A stretch of DNA of 64,000 nt from Flavitalea sp966112615. Lineage in GTDB: Bacteria; Bacteroidota; Bacteroidia; Chitinophagales; Chitinophagaceae. The DNA lies in assembly GCA_966112615.1 (NCBI GenBank), contig CBHWDO010000002.1:434001-498000 (forward strand). Reading direction: 5' to 3'. Shown one piece after another: positions 1 through 9,691 of the stretch (its first letter is position 1; the number at the start of each line of letters is the position of its first letter). Under the pieces are notes generated by a model. That model worked only from the letters and a program-made list of their open reading frames with translations, ran no database searches and was not told where the DNA came from. Made by a program: the position numbers and the translations under genes.

Positions 1-464
1 CGAAAACCCTTGCAAGTACTATTGTCCAGGCAAGGCAATCGCAATCGCTTAAAACCATTTCCAATTTCAAGAACGCGGTTCACTCGGTGGTGAAGGGGAA
101 TCCAAATAAATACTTTGCCCAGGTATTCCAGGCATTGCGCATTGAAGTGAATGATGAGTTGGGAGCGTTGAGAGAAATGTTGCAACAGGTGCCATCACTC
201 CTAAAGCCCGCAGGTCGCGTGGCCATCATCACATTTCATTCGCTGGAAGACAGGATCGTAAAGAATTTCTTTAAGAAGGGCACTTTCGAAGAGGAGGAAG
301 ATCTGAATCCATTCGAAAATGCACCCAACAGATCTGAGTTGGAAGTGATCACCCGGAAGCCATTAACGGCAAGTGAAGATGAGTTGAAGATAAACCCGAG
401 GTCGCGAAGCGCAAAGCTCAGAGTGGCCATGAAAAAATTGAGTAGTACGGACGGTTCATTATAA
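1..464 (+). CDS. rsmH: 16S rRNA (cytosine1402-N4)-methyltransferase, C-terminal part
   Basis: The gene is cut by the window start: the reading frame is open from base 3 with no stop before 464, so only the last ~153 residues are present. The protein N4-methylates C1402 of 16S rRNA in the cytosol, using S-adenosylmethionine. Family landmarks seen here are FQALRIEVNDEL, then GRVAIITFHSLEDRIVKNFF, and near the end NPRSRSAKLRVA, the usual closing motif of RsmH/MraW. It is normally the first or second gene of the dcw cluster, as here, where ftsL and ftsI follow on the same strand. The product name is secure; the start and the SAM-binding half lie outside the window. Confidence 0.95.
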   Translation, partial: KTLASTIVQARQSQSLKTISNFKNAVHSVVKGNPNKYFAQVFQALRIEVNDELGALREMLQQVPSLLKPAGRVAIITFHSLEDRIVKNFFKKGTFEEEEDLNPFENAPNRSELEVITRKPLTASEDELKINPRSRSAKLRVAMKKLSSTDGSL

Positions 465-570
465 AAGTCTTTGAAAGTTTAATTCCTTGAAAAAACCATG
501 TGTTAGAGCTTGAGAAGACTGGGGCGGTTAGATGGTGAAAATCTGTCTAACCGCTATTTTAAAAATCATC

Positions 571-912
571 ATGGAAGAGCAGAAAGAAATAAAAGAGACC
601 AGGGAACCGCGTTTTACGCTGAGAAGATTTCTCAGCTACAAGTGGATCCTGCGCAACTTTCCCTTCTTTCTTTTCCTGTCGGCTTTTGGTGTGGTATACA
701 TATATAATGGTCACTATGCAGACAAGACACTGCGTGAGATCAATAAAGTGAGTAAGGAACTGAAGGAATTGCAATATGAATACAAGACACTGAAGAGTGA
801 TGTGATGTTCAAGAGCAAGCAGAGTGAACTGGCAAAAGGAGTGGAGCCTTTCGGATTGAAAGAATTGACATCTCCACCAATAGTTCTTACAGACAGTAGT
901 GCATTACAATAA
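571..912 (+). CDS. ftsL: FtsL-like septum protein
   Basis: A 113-residue bitopic membrane protein in the ftsL position between rsmH and ftsI. It has a charged cytoplasmic N-terminus (residues 1-30), one hydrophobic segment around 31-48 (FPFFLFLSAFGVVYIY) and a short periplasmic region with heptad-like Leu/Lys spacing (INKVSKELKELQYEYKTLK), which suits the FtsL coiled coil that joins FtsB/FtsQ-type partners at the septum. Sequence similarity to FtsL is weak in this phylum, so the call rests on topology and position. An in-frame ATG at 532 would add 13 residues; ATG 571 is preferred because it gives the usual short basic/acidic N-terminus before the membrane segment. Confidence 0.8.
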   Translation: MEEQKEIKETREPRFTLRRFLSYKWILRNFPFFLFLSAFGVVYIYNGHYADKTLREINKVSKELKELQYEYKTLKSDVMFKSKQSELAKGVEPFGLKELTSPPIVLTDSSALQ

Positions 913-930
913 AAGTATAGATAAAGGATT

Positions 931-3069
931 GTGGAAGTAAAACGCGACATACTATGGAGGGTTTACCTGGCATACCTGGGTATCATCATCTTTAGTCTGT
1001 GTATCATAGGGAAGGTTATCTATATCCAGCAGTTCCAGGGCGAACAGTGGCTGTCTATGGCAAAGCAGCAACAGCAGCGGGTTGTAGCGATCGATGCTGA
1101 CCGGGGAACTATCTACAGTGAAGATGGAAGCATGCTCAGTACTTCCATTCCATACTTTGATATCTATATTGATTTTGGTGCTGAAGGATTGCGCGATAAG
1201 AATGGAAAACGTTTCAAGGAAAACCTGGATTCATTAAGTTTTTCGCTGGCAAATTTTTTCAGGGATCAGTCTACTTCAGAATATAAAAAATTACTCCAGA
1301 AAGGATATCAGAAAAAAGACAGGTATTTCCCTCTGAAAAAGAATATCAACTTTCAGCAATGGAAAGCGCTTCGTGATTTTCCTCTGGTAAGATTGGGTAA
1401 AAATAAAAGTGGCTTTATAGCTGAAGTAAAGCATAAGAGATTAAATCCATTTGGACTGCTGGCCAATCGTACCATCGGTTTATCAAGAGAATTTGTAGGT
1501 GATGATGGAAAGATGAAGAATACGAATGTAGGATTGGAAAAAACATACGACAATGTTTTGAAAGGAGAATCAGGATCTAAGCTGGTGCGCTTTCTTGCAG
1601 GTGGTGTATATGTGCCAATCGATGGTTCCGAGATAGAGCCACAACATGGAAAAGATATTGTAACAACAATCGATGTAAACATCCAGGATATCACGGAAAG
1701 TGCGCTGCTAAAAATGATGATCGAAAATGAATGTGCGCACGGTACTGCGATAGTGATGGAAGTGGCAACCGGAAAAGTGAAAGCTGTGGCAAATCTTGGA
1801 AGAAGATCAGATGGTACGTATTGGGAAGACCTGAACTATGCCATCCGCGCATCAGAGCCGGGTTCAACATTCAAGCTGGCTACCATGCTGGCTTTGCTGG
1901 AAGATAAAAAGATCACACCCAATACACAGGTCGACCTGGAAAATGGTGTCTGGAAATATTCGCGCAGAACGGTTTACGACAGTGAAAGACATGGCAGAAA
2001 CAATGTGACTTTCAAAGATGCATTTGCTTACAGTTCCAATGTCGGCATGGCAAAGATGATCGTTCAGCATTATGGAAATAACCCGGAAGGATTTATTAGT
2101 CATTTAAGAAAACTTCATCTCAATGAATTTTCAGGAATTGATCTCGTTGGAGAAACAAATCCTGTGATCAAAACACCCAAATCAAAAACCTGGAGCAAAA
2201 CAACACTTCCATGGATGAGTTTTGGATATGAAGTTTTGGTAAGTCCACTCCAGACTTTGATGTTGTACAATGCAGTCGCCAACAATGGAAAAATGATGAA
2301 GCCATACCTGGTGAATTCCGTGCAGAAGAATGGACTGGTGGTGGAGCAGTTTGAACCGCATATTCTTGAAGAAGAGATCTGCAGCGAAAAGACCCTGATC
2401 GATCTGAAAGATGCGTTGGAAACAGTTTGTAACGTAGAAGGTGGAACAGGATATAATCTTTTCAAGGGATCACCTTACCGTGTTGCAGGAAAAACAGGAA
2501 CAGCATTGGTGGCAAATGGTAACAGGGGTTATGCGGACCATATTTACCAGTCATCTTTTGCCGGGTATTTTCCTGCAAAGAATCCAAAGTACTCCTGCAT
2601 TGTAGTGATCAGGAACAAACCTTTTGCAAAGAAATTTTATGGTGCTGCTGTGGCAGGACCAGTGTTTAAAGAGATCGCAGATAAATTATTCGCACTTGAT
2701 ATAAATCGTCAGTCAGTTGAATCAGGATATGCAGCAAAAAGAGACAGCTCAAGGTATTTCTATGCAGGTTATTATTCTGATATGAAAGAAGTGATGACTG
2801 TTTTGAATGTTCCTTATCGGGATTCAGCATCCAGTGCAGAATGGGCAAAGATGTATGATGTGAATTACCAGCCTGTAATCAATAGCAGGGAAGTAACCAA
2901 AAACATAATGCCTGATGTAAGAGGAATGGGATTGAAAGATGCATTATACCTCCTTGAAGATCTTGGTTTGAAAGTGGCAGTGGTTGGAAAAGGTAAAGTG
3001 TCGACTCAGTCTATTATTCCAGGAACAGCATATGCAAAAAAGCAATTGGTAAAAATTGAATTGAATTGA
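931..3069 (+). CDS. ftsI: Septal peptidoglycan transpeptidase (class B PBP) with PASTA domain
   Basis: A 712-residue class B penicillin-binding protein that cross-links septal peptidoglycan in the periplasm. One N-terminal membrane anchor (about residues 9-32) is followed by the PBP dimerisation domain and the transpeptidase domain. The three penicillin-binding motifs are visible: STFK at 312-315 (nucleophile S312), SSN at 368-370 and KTGT starting at K521. A C-terminal PASTA domain (about 648-712, starting near MPDVRGMGLKDAL) is common in Bacteroidota FtsI but absent from E. coli FtsI. The start is GTG 931, 18 bases after the ftsL stop; it places the anchor right after a short MEVKRD head. 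The stop is two bases before murE, so the two are probably co-translated. Confidence 0.95.
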   Translation: MEVKRDILWRVYLAYLGIIIFSLCIIGKVIYIQQFQGEQWLSMAKQQQQRVVAIDADRGTIYSEDGSMLSTSIPYFDIYIDFGAEGLRDKNGKRFKENLDSLSFSLANFFRDQSTSEYKKLLQKGYQKKDRYFPLKKNINFQQWKALRDFPLVRLGKNKSGFIAEVKHKRLNPFGLLANRTIGLSREFVGDDGKMKNTNVGLEKTYDNVLKGESGSKLVRFLAGGVYVPIDGSEIEPQHGKDIVTTIDVNIQDITESALLKMMIENECAHGTAIVMEVATGKVKAVANLGRRSDGTYWEDLNYAIRASEPGSTFKLATMLALLEDKKITPNTQVDLENGVWKYSRRTVYDSERHGRNNVTFKDAFAYSSNVGMAKMIVQHYGNNPEGFISHLRKLHLNEFSGIDLVGETNPVIKTPKSKTWSKTTLPWMSFGYEVLVSPLQTLMLYNAVANNGKMMKPYLVNSVQKNGLVVEQFEPHILEEEICSEKTLIDLKDALETVCNVEGGTGYNLFKGSPYRVAGKTGTALVANGNRGYADHIYQSSFAGYFPAKNPKYSCIVVIRNKPFAKKFYGAAVAGPVFKEIADKLFALDINRQSVESGYAAKRDSSRYFYAGYYSDMKEVMTVLNVPYRDSASSAEWAKMYDVNYQPVINSREVTKNIMPDVRGMGLKDALYLLEDLGLKVAVVGKGKVSTQSIIPGTAYAKKQLVKIELN

Positions 3070-3071
3070 TC

Positions 3072-4538
3072 ATGGCATTACTGCAGGACATATTATACAA
3101 AGTTCATCTCCGCTCGGTAGTTGGTTCTACTGCAGTGGAAGTGAAAGATGTGCAGATCGACTCGAGGAAAGTTTCTGAAGGCACTGCTTTCATTGCTATC
3201 AAAGGTGTTGCTGCAGATGGACATCAATTCATTCAAACTGCTGTTGAGAAGAAAGCATCCGTTATCATTTGCGAGCAAATGCCTTTGCAGTATGCTGAAG
3301 GTGTTACCTATATACAGGTGCTGAACAGTGCAGAAGCAGCCGGACTAATGACGCATAATTTCTATGGACAGCCATCAGAAAAAATTAAGCTGGTGGGTGT
3401 AACAGGCACTAATGGAAAGACAACCATCGCAACGCTGTTGTACAAATTGTTTTCAGGTCTTGGATATCATTGCGGACTGGTAAGCACCGTGGAAAATCGC
3501 ATAGGCGATACCGTTATACCATCCACACATACCACTCCTGATGCGATCAGTCTGAATGCATTGTTGAAGAAAATGGCGGATGAGGGATGTTCACATGTTT
3601 TCATGGAGACCAGTTCTCATGCCTTGCACCAGCATCGCGTGGCTGGATTGAACTATAAGGGAGCAATCTTCAGCAATATCACGCATGATCACCTGGATTA
3701 TCATAAAACCTTTGACGAATATATACGTGTAAAGAAATCATTTTTCGATATGCTGGGTTCCGATGCCTTTGCCATTTCGAATATTGACGACAAGCGAGGG
3801 ATGGTGATGTTGCAGAACACAGCTGCACATAAATATTACTACAGCCTGAAAACAATGGCTGAGTTCAAAGGAAAGATCCTGGAAAATGGATTGACCGGTT
3901 TGGTAATGAATGTGAACGACCAGGAAGTTCATTTCAGGATGATCGGTGAATTCAATGCCTATAATATTCTTGCAGTATACGGTGCGGCTATTTGTTTGGG
4001 TGAAGACAAGCAGGATGTATTAAGAGTATTGAGCGAGCTGAGTGGTGCAGAAGGAAGGTTTGATTACATCATTTCAAACAAAGACAGGATCATTGCGATA
4101 GTTGATTATGCGCACACTCCTGATGCACTGATCAATGTTTTGTCAACGATAAAAGGATTGAGGAAAGGCCACGAGCAGATCATTACTGTTGTGGGATGTG
4201 GTGGAGACAGGGATAAGACCAAGCGCCCGATCATGGGAGAAGCGGCATGTGAGTACAGTGACCGTGTGATCTTCACTTCGGATAATCCACGTTCAGAAGA
4301 TCCATCTCAGATATTAAAAGAAATGGAAGCAGGACTTGGATCTGCTGCAAGAAGAAAATTCATTTCAATTGTTGACCGAAGAGAAGCGATCAAAACGGCG
4401 GTGTCGTTGGCAAATAAAGAAGATATCATACTGGTGGCAGGAAAGGGCCATGAAAAATACCAGGAGATCAATGGGGTGAAGCATGATTTTGATGATAAGA
4501 AAGTGCTGAAGGAATTACTGGATCAATTAGAACGATAA
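3072..4538 (+). CDS. murE: UDP-MurNAc-L-Ala-D-Glu:meso-diaminopimelate ligase
   Basis: A 488-residue cytosolic Mur ligase that adds the third amino acid to the peptidoglycan stem peptide. The ATP loop GVTGTNGKTT lies at 109-118 (K116). DNPR at 404-407 is the signature of enzymes that select meso-diaminopimelate rather than lysine, so the wall is predicted to be the A1gamma type usual for the phylum. A TTG six bases upstream would overlap ftsI; ATG 3072 is chosen. murF, which often follows murE in other phyla, is absent; mraY follows after 12 bases. Confidence 0.96.
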   Translation: MALLQDILYKVHLRSVVGSTAVEVKDVQIDSRKVSEGTAFIAIKGVAADGHQFIQTAVEKKASVIICEQMPLQYAEGVTYIQVLNSAEAAGLMTHNFYGQPSEKIKLVGVTGTNGKTTIATLLYKLFSGLGYHCGLVSTVENRIGDTVIPSTHTTPDAISLNALLKKMADEGCSHVFMETSSHALHQHRVAGLNYKGAIFSNITHDHLDYHKTFDEYIRVKKSFFDMLGSDAFAISNIDDKRGMVMLQNTAAHKYYYSLKTMAEFKGKILENGLTGLVMNVNDQEVHFRMIGEFNAYNILAVYGAAICLGEDKQDVLRVLSELSGAEGRFDYIISNKDRIIAIVDYAHTPDALINVLSTIKGLRKGHEQIITVVGCGGDRDKTKRPIMGEAACEYSDRVIFTSDNPRSEDPSQILKEMEAGLGSAARRKFISIVDRREAIKTAVSLANKEDIILVAGKGHEKYQEINGVKHDFDDKKVLKELLDQLER

Positions 4539-4550
4539 AAAAAGTATTAC

Positions 4551-5828
4551 ATGTTATATCATCTGGCAGAATGGCTTCAATCCATGGGAGTAAAATTCCC
4601 GGGCAGCAATCTGTTTCAGTTCATCACTTCAAGAGTATTGATCGCAGTGATCCTTTCACTGGTCATCTCTGCAGTGTTTGGAAAGAAACTGATCAATTAC
4701 CTGCTTAAAAAGCAGGTGGGTGAATCTGTCCGTGACCTGGGCCTTGCCGGTGAACAGCAAAAGAAAGGAACTCCAACAATGGGAGGACTGATCATCATCC
4801 TGGCGATCCTGGTGCCGACTTTATTGCTGGCTGACCTTGAGAAAGCTTATGTGCGCCTGATGATCTTCAGTACAATTTGGCTGGGTATCATTGGTTTCAT
4901 TGATGATTACCTGAAACTGCGTGCAAAAAGACTTGCGCAGAAAGAAGGAGTGGCTTATAAGAAAGGCGATAAAGATGGACTTGCCGGTTGGTTCAAGGTT
5001 GGAGGACAGGTGGTGTTAGGATTTGTGGTAGCTGCTACCTTGTTGTTCAATGATAACACGCAGGTATGGAGAGAGTATACCGGAAATGTGAAGTCAACTG
5101 ATGTATCTGTAAAGCAAATTGAGTTAGATGGCAAGGTGAGAAATTTTGTGGTTGCAGATGAACCCATCACTACCATTCCATTTGTGAAAAGCCATGAATT
5201 CAATTATTCAAAACTGTTGCCCCAGGCAATGCGTGGGTTAACATGGGTGCTGTATATCGTCATCGTGATCTTTATCATCACTGCAGTATCGAATGGTGCG
5301 AATATCACGGATGGATTGGATGGATTGGCAACAGGTGTAAGTGCGATCATTGGCGCATGTTTAGGAATTTTTGCTTACGCCAGTGGTAACCTTCGGTTTG
5401 CAGAATACCTGAATATCATGTATATCCCTAACCTAGGAGAATTATCCGTGTTCATAGGTGCAATGATCGGGGCATGTGTTGGATTCCTGTGGTATAATGC
5501 TTACCCCGCGCAGGTTTTCATGGGTGATACAGGAAGTTTGACACTCGGTGGAATCATTGCAGCACTCGCAATTATTGTAAGAAAGGAATTGTTGATCCCG
5601 ATCTTCTGTGGTGTGTTCCTTGTAGAAAATCTTAGCGTGGTATTGCAGGTTTCTTATTTCAAGTATACTAAACGAAAATATGGTGAGGGTCGAAGGATCT
5701 TTTTGATGAGTCCATTACATCATCATTACCAAAAATTAGGATACCACGAAAGTAAAATTTCAACAAGGTTCTGGATAGTGACAATCTTGTGTATAGTTTT
5801 TTCGATTGTTACGCTGAAGATCAGGTAG
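4551..5828 (+). CDS. mraY: Phospho-N-acetylmuramoyl-pentapeptide transferase
   Basis: An integral membrane enzyme that moves phospho-MurNAc-pentapeptide from UDP to undecaprenyl phosphate, making lipid I. At 425 residues it is longer than the ~360 of E. coli. The extra length is a hydrophilic stretch at about 168-225 between membrane segments, seen in Bacteroidota MraY. Active-site motifs are intact: IDDYLK (D118, D119), NITDGLDGLA (251-260), FMGDTGSL and the C-terminal PLHHHYQKLG. The next gene, murD, starts after a 149-base gap, the largest inside this operon, with no convincing promoter or terminator. Confidence 0.96.
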   Translation: MLYHLAEWLQSMGVKFPGSNLFQFITSRVLIAVILSLVISAVFGKKLINYLLKKQVGESVRDLGLAGEQQKKGTPTMGGLIIILAILVPTLLLADLEKAYVRLMIFSTIWLGIIGFIDDYLKLRAKRLAQKEGVAYKKGDKDGLAGWFKVGGQVVLGFVVAATLLFNDNTQVWREYTGNVKSTDVSVKQIELDGKVRNFVVADEPITTIPFVKSHEFNYSKLLPQAMRGLTWVLYIVIVIFIITAVSNGANITDGLDGLATGVSAIIGACLGIFAYASGNLRFAEYLNIMYIPNLGELSVFIGAMIGACVGFLWYNAYPAQVFMGDTGSLTLGGIIAALAIIVRKELLIPIFCGVFLVENLSVVLQVSYFKYTKRKYGEGRRIFLMSPLHHHYQKLGYHESKISTRFWIVTILCIVFSIVTLKIR

Positions 5829-5977
5829 AGTAAAGGAATTTTGCACACTTTTTAAAACCTGGAAAACCGAGACATAGAAGAATCCAATGCAGATGAAGGC
5901 CGGACACGTTATGAACATGAAGAGATTTAAATTCTTATTCCTTTGAAGAACCATAATCCAAACCAGATAACAAGATC

Positions 5978-7318
5978 ATGAATAAGAAAATGGTAGTTCT
6001 GGGTGCAGGTGAAAGCGGAATTGGTGCTGCGATCCTTGCAAAACAAAAAGGATACGAGGTTTTTGTTTCCGATGGAGGTGCTGTAAAGCCTTCCTACAGG
6101 AAGATGCTAGAAGATCATGACATTGAGTTTGAAGAAGGAAAGCATGATGTGGAAAGGATCCTGCAGGCAGATGAAGTGATGAAGAGCCCTGGTATACCTG
6201 AAAAGAATGAACTGGTAAAACAGATCAGGAAAAAAGGAATACCGGTGATCAGTGAAGTAGAGCTTGCATTCAGGTATAAAGGAAACAGTAAGATCATTGC
6301 CATAACAGGAAGCAACGGGAAGACCACCACCACAGCGCTGACCTATCATATCTGCAAAAACGCAGGATTGGATTGCGCACTGGTTGGAAATATCGGTTAC
6401 TCATTCGCTTTGCAGGTTGCAGAAGATCCGAAACCATTGTATGTGGCAGAGATCAGCAGCTTTCAACTGGATGATATCAAAACATTCAGACCTGATATCG
6501 CGATACTGACCAATATCACGGAAGATCATCTTGACAGGTATGATTACAGGTTTGAGAATTATATCGCGAGTAAGTTCCGGATCACGATGAACCAGACGGA
6601 AGAAGACGATTTTATTTATTGCGAAGACGATCCGGTAACTATGGAGAACCTGAGCAAATTCAATATCAAAGCTAATTTATTACCATTTACCATGAATAGG
6701 GAAGTCAACAAAGGAGCATTTACAAACGAGGGACAAATGACTGTTACAACAGGCGATGAAAGAGTACAGATGAGCATTTACGATTTCGCTCTGAAGGGTC
6801 GTCACAATTTGTATAATACAATGGCATCGGGATTAGCGGGATCAAGGATAGGTATCAGGAAGGAAAAAATCAGGGAAGCAATTCAATCGTTCGAATCTCT
6901 TGAACACCGCATGGAATCTGTGGGTAACGTAAGAGGAGTGGAGTTCATCAACGATAGTAAAGCCACCAATGTGAACAGTACCTGGTATGCTTTGGAAAGT
7001 ATGCAGAAGCCTACGATCCTGATCCTTGGTGGAGTTGACAAAGGCAATGATTATACGCTTCTTGAAGAACTGGTCCAGGAAAAAGTAAAAGCAATTGTTT
7101 GTCTTGGTATTGATAATAAAAAGATCCACGAAGCTTTCGAAGGGAAAGTTCCAATGATCATAGATGTACAATCTGCGCAGGCTGCTGTGAATGAGTCGTT
7201 CAATATTGCAGAGAAAGGAGATGTGGTGTTGCTCAGCCCTGCATGCGCAAGTTTCGACCTGTTCAAGAACTATGAGGATCGTGGTGCTCAATTCAAAGAA
7301 GCTGTAAAGTCATTATAA
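5978..7318 (+). CDS. murD: UDP-MurNAc-L-alanine:D-glutamate ligase
   Basis: A 446-residue cytosolic Mur ligase that adds D-glutamate to UDP-MurNAc-L-Ala. The N-terminal Rossmann-like motif VLGAGESGIGAA lies at the start, the ATP loop GSNGKTTT at 111-118 (K115), then NITEDHLDRY, INDSKATN and the late LLSPACASFDLF motif typical of MurD. Start ATG 5978 is unambiguous because the dinucleotide-fold strand begins directly after it. It is followed by ftsW in the same frame, separated by a single stop. Confidence 0.96.
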   Translation: MNKKMVVLGAGESGIGAAILAKQKGYEVFVSDGGAVKPSYRKMLEDHDIEFEEGKHDVERILQADEVMKSPGIPEKNELVKQIRKKGIPVISEVELAFRYKGNSKIIAITGSNGKTTTTALTYHICKNAGLDCALVGNIGYSFALQVAEDPKPLYVAEISSFQLDDIKTFRPDIAILTNITEDHLDRYDYRFENYIASKFRITMNQTEEDDFIYCEDDPVTMENLSKFNIKANLLPFTMNREVNKGAFTNEGQMTVTTGDERVQMSIYDFALKGRHNLYNTMASGLAGSRIGIRKEKIREAIQSFESLEHRMESVGNVRGVEFINDSKATNVNSTWYALESMQKPTILILGGVDKGNDYTLLEELVQEKVKAIVCLGIDNKKIHEAFEGKVPMIIDVQSAQAAVNESFNIAEKGDVVLLSPACASFDLFKNYEDRGAQFKEAVKSL

Positions 7319-7378
7319 TTTTTTAAGCATATTTCCCTGGAACAACAAACAAACATATCAAGAACGCCGCTGACCGGA

Positions 7379-8581
7379 TTGCAGAGCAAGACTCGTGGAG
7401 ATAAAGTCATCTGGGTGACTGTTGTATTACTGGCTATTGTTTCAATGCTGGTAGTATATAGTTCAACTGGCTTGCTTGCATATCGTTTCAATAAAGGAAA
7501 TACAGAAGCTTACCTATTCAAGCAGGTGATGTTCATAGTGATCGGTATCCTGATCATCTATTTTGCACACAGGGTCAATTATACATTGTATTCACGTGTA
7601 TCAAAGATCCTCTTCCTGTTGGCCATACCCTTGTTGTTGTACACATTGTTCTTTGGTGTTAAACTGAATGAAGGAAGCCGCTGGATCAGGCTTCCGATCA
7701 TCAACCTCACTTTCCAGACATCTGACCTGGCAAAACTTGCCCTATTCATGTACCTGGGTCGATTGCTGAGTAAGAAGCAGGCTGTGATCAAAGATTTCAA
7801 AAAAGGATTTGTACCGGTGATAACACCCGTAGTGATCGTGTGCTTGTTGATCGCACCCGCTAATTTGTCGACAGCCTTGCTGGTGGGTGCCACCAGCTTG
7901 CTGTTGATGTTCATTGGCAGGATCAGTATGAAACATATCATGCTGGTAGTCGGAACTGCAATGATTCCTGTAGCGCTGTTGGTTACCATGGCTCTTTCTT
8001 ATTATGATAAGGAAGAAGGTAAAATGAAGGATCTTCCTTCATTTCTTGAATCCGGCCGTGTGCCAACATGGATGAGTCGTGTACAGAATTTCGTGTATGG
8101 TGATAAGCATGCGGATAAAGATGAAAATTACCAGATCAACCAGGCGAAGATCGCCATTGCAAAAGGTGGTGTGTTAGGATTAGGTCCGGGAAATAGTGAA
8201 CAAAGAAATTTTCTACCCCATCCATATTCTGATTTTATCTATGCGATCATCATCGAGGAATACGGTTTGATGGGAGGAGTATTCATCATATTTATCTACC
8301 TGTTATTTCTGTTTCGAAGTATCAGGATCTTCAGGAAATGTCCATATGCATTCGGTGCATTCCTGGCCTTGGGTTTAAGTTTTACGCTGGTGATACAGGC
8401 GTTGATCAATATGGCGGTGACAGTGAATTTATTTCCTGTAACAGGGGTAACACTGCCGCTGGTGAGTATGGGTGGTAGTTCGTTTTTATTTACCTGTCTT
8501 GCGATCGGGATCATATTAAGTGTGGCCCGAAACGTAGAACAGATCGAAGGTTCAGGTGAAGTAGTAGAAAATCAATTTTAA
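7379..8581 (+). CDS. ftsW: Septal SEDS peptidoglycan glycosyltransferase
   Basis: A polytopic SEDS-family protein of about 400 residues that polymerises lipid II at the septum with the class B PBP encoded upstream. Conserved SEDS segments are visible: LNEGSRWIRLP, TFQTSDLAKLAL, the loop with LGLGPGNSEQRNFLPHPYSDFI, EEYGLMGG and the closing VTLPLVSMGGSS. The start is uncertain: the frame stays open back to the murD stop and contains no ATG, so TTG 7379 is used; a non-AUG start slightly upstream is possible. murG follows six bases after the stop. Confidence 0.93.
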   Translation: MQSKTRGDKVIWVTVVLLAIVSMLVVYSSTGLLAYRFNKGNTEAYLFKQVMFIVIGILIIYFAHRVNYTLYSRVSKILFLLAIPLLLYTLFFGVKLNEGSRWIRLPIINLTFQTSDLAKLALFMYLGRLLSKKQAVIKDFKKGFVPVITPVVIVCLLIAPANLSTALLVGATSLLLMFIGRISMKHIMLVVGTAMIPVALLVTMALSYYDKEEGKMKDLPSFLESGRVPTWMSRVQNFVYGDKHADKDENYQINQAKIAIAKGGVLGLGPGNSEQRNFLPHPYSDFIYAIIIEEYGLMGGVFIIFIYLLFLFRSIRIFRKCPYAFGAFLALGLSFTLVIQALINMAVTVNLFPVTGVTLPLVSMGGSSFLFTCLAIGIILSVARNVEQIEGSGEVVENQF

Positions 8582-8587
8582 ACGCAT

Positions 8588-9691
8588 ATGGCAAAAAGGA
8601 TCATCATAGCAGGCGGTGGAACAGGAGGACATATCTTCCCTGCGATTGCTATTGCCAATGCGATAAAGAAAGAACAACCACAGTGTGAGATATTATTTAT
8701 CGGTGCCAATGGAAAGATGGAGATGGAAAAAGTTCCACAGGCAGGATATAAAATATTGGGACTGGATATAGCAGGTTTTAACAGGAGTTCTTTGATCAAG
8801 AATATCGGATTGCCTTTCAAGCTCATTAAGAGTTTCTTCCAGGTAAGAAAATATTTTGGAGAGTTTATACCTGATGCTGTGATCGGTGTGGGTGGATATT
8901 CCACCTATCCTGTGTTGAAATATGCACAGAGCAAGGGTATTCCAACTTTCATACATGAAGCAAATTCATTTGCCGGCAAATCAAATATGATGCTTGCAAA
9001 GAATGCACGCAAGATCTTCGTGAATGGTGATGGGATGGAGAAATTCTTTCCTAAGGAGAAGATTATTATTTCCGGTAATCCGGTTCGTGATTCCATTGTG
9101 AATGCCATGGTGAGCAGGAGTGAAGCGGCGACATTTTTTCAGCTTGATCCATCTAAAAAAACAGTGTTTGCTATGGGAGGAAGTCTTGGTGCTAAAAGCA
9201 TCAACGAAGCCATCGCAGCAAATATTGATGCATTCAAAGATGTGCAGCTGATCTGGCAGACAGGAAAACCATTTATGGAGCGTGCAAAGGAAGTGGTAAT
9301 AGGTAAGCCGCATATCTGGACAAGTGATTTTTTAACCAGGATGGATATGGGTTATGCGGCTGCTGATGTAGTGATATCAAGAGCAGGAGCGATGTCGGTG
9401 GCTGAATTATGTGTAGTGAAAAAGCCTGCGGTATTTGTTCCTTATCCATTCGCAGCGGAGGATCATCAGACTGCAAATGCCATGCAATTAGTGAATAAAG
9501 GTGCGGGGTTGATGGTGAAAGATGGGGAAGCGATGGAGAAACTTATATCAACAGTACTTGAGCTTGTGAAAGATGAAGCGCGACAGGTTTCCATGCAGGA
9601 AGCATTGTCGAAGCTGGCCATCAGCAATGCTGATGAAATAGTAGCAACAGAAATTTTAAAGATAGTAGACCTGGATGGGTCAATAGCATAA
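8588..9691 (+). CDS. murG: UDP-GlcNAc:lipid I N-acetylglucosaminyltransferase
   Basis: A 367-residue peripheral GT-B (GT28) enzyme on the inner face of the cytoplasmic membrane that converts lipid I to lipid II. The N-terminal glycine loop GGGTGGHIFPA (from residue 9), VGVGGYSTYPVL, and the C-terminal donor-site region with SRAGAMSVAELCVVKKPAVF and PYPFAAEDHQTANA are standard MurG features. Its stop overlaps the murC start by one base (TAATG), a sign of translational coupling. Confidence 0.96.
   Translation: MAKRIIIAGGGTGGHIFPAIAIANAIKKEQPQCEILFIGANGKMEMEKVPQAGYKILGLDIAGFNRSSLIKNIGLPFKLIKSFFQVRKYFGEFIPDAVIGVGGYSTYPVLKYAQSKGIPTFIHEANSFAGKSNMMLAKNARKIFVNGDGMEKFFPKEKIIISGNPVRDSIVNAMVSRSEAATFFQLDPSKKTVFAMGGSLGAKSINEAIAANIDAFKDVQLIWQTGKPFMERAKEVVIGKPHIWTSDFLTRMDMGYAAADVVISRAGAMSVAELCVVKKPAVFVPYPFAAEDHQTANAMQLVNKGAGLMVKDGEAMEKLISTVLELVKDEARQVSMQEALSKLAISNADEIVATEILKIVDLDGSIA

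Noticed and set aside
510..707. Plus-strand 65-codon frame overlapping ftsL
   Set aside because: Shadow of ftsL in another frame; ftsL has the expected membrane topology and position.
5829..5977. Promoter or small gene between mraY and murD
   Set aside because: No TAnnTTTG box and only an 11-codon frame; the gap looks like an unused leader inside the operon.
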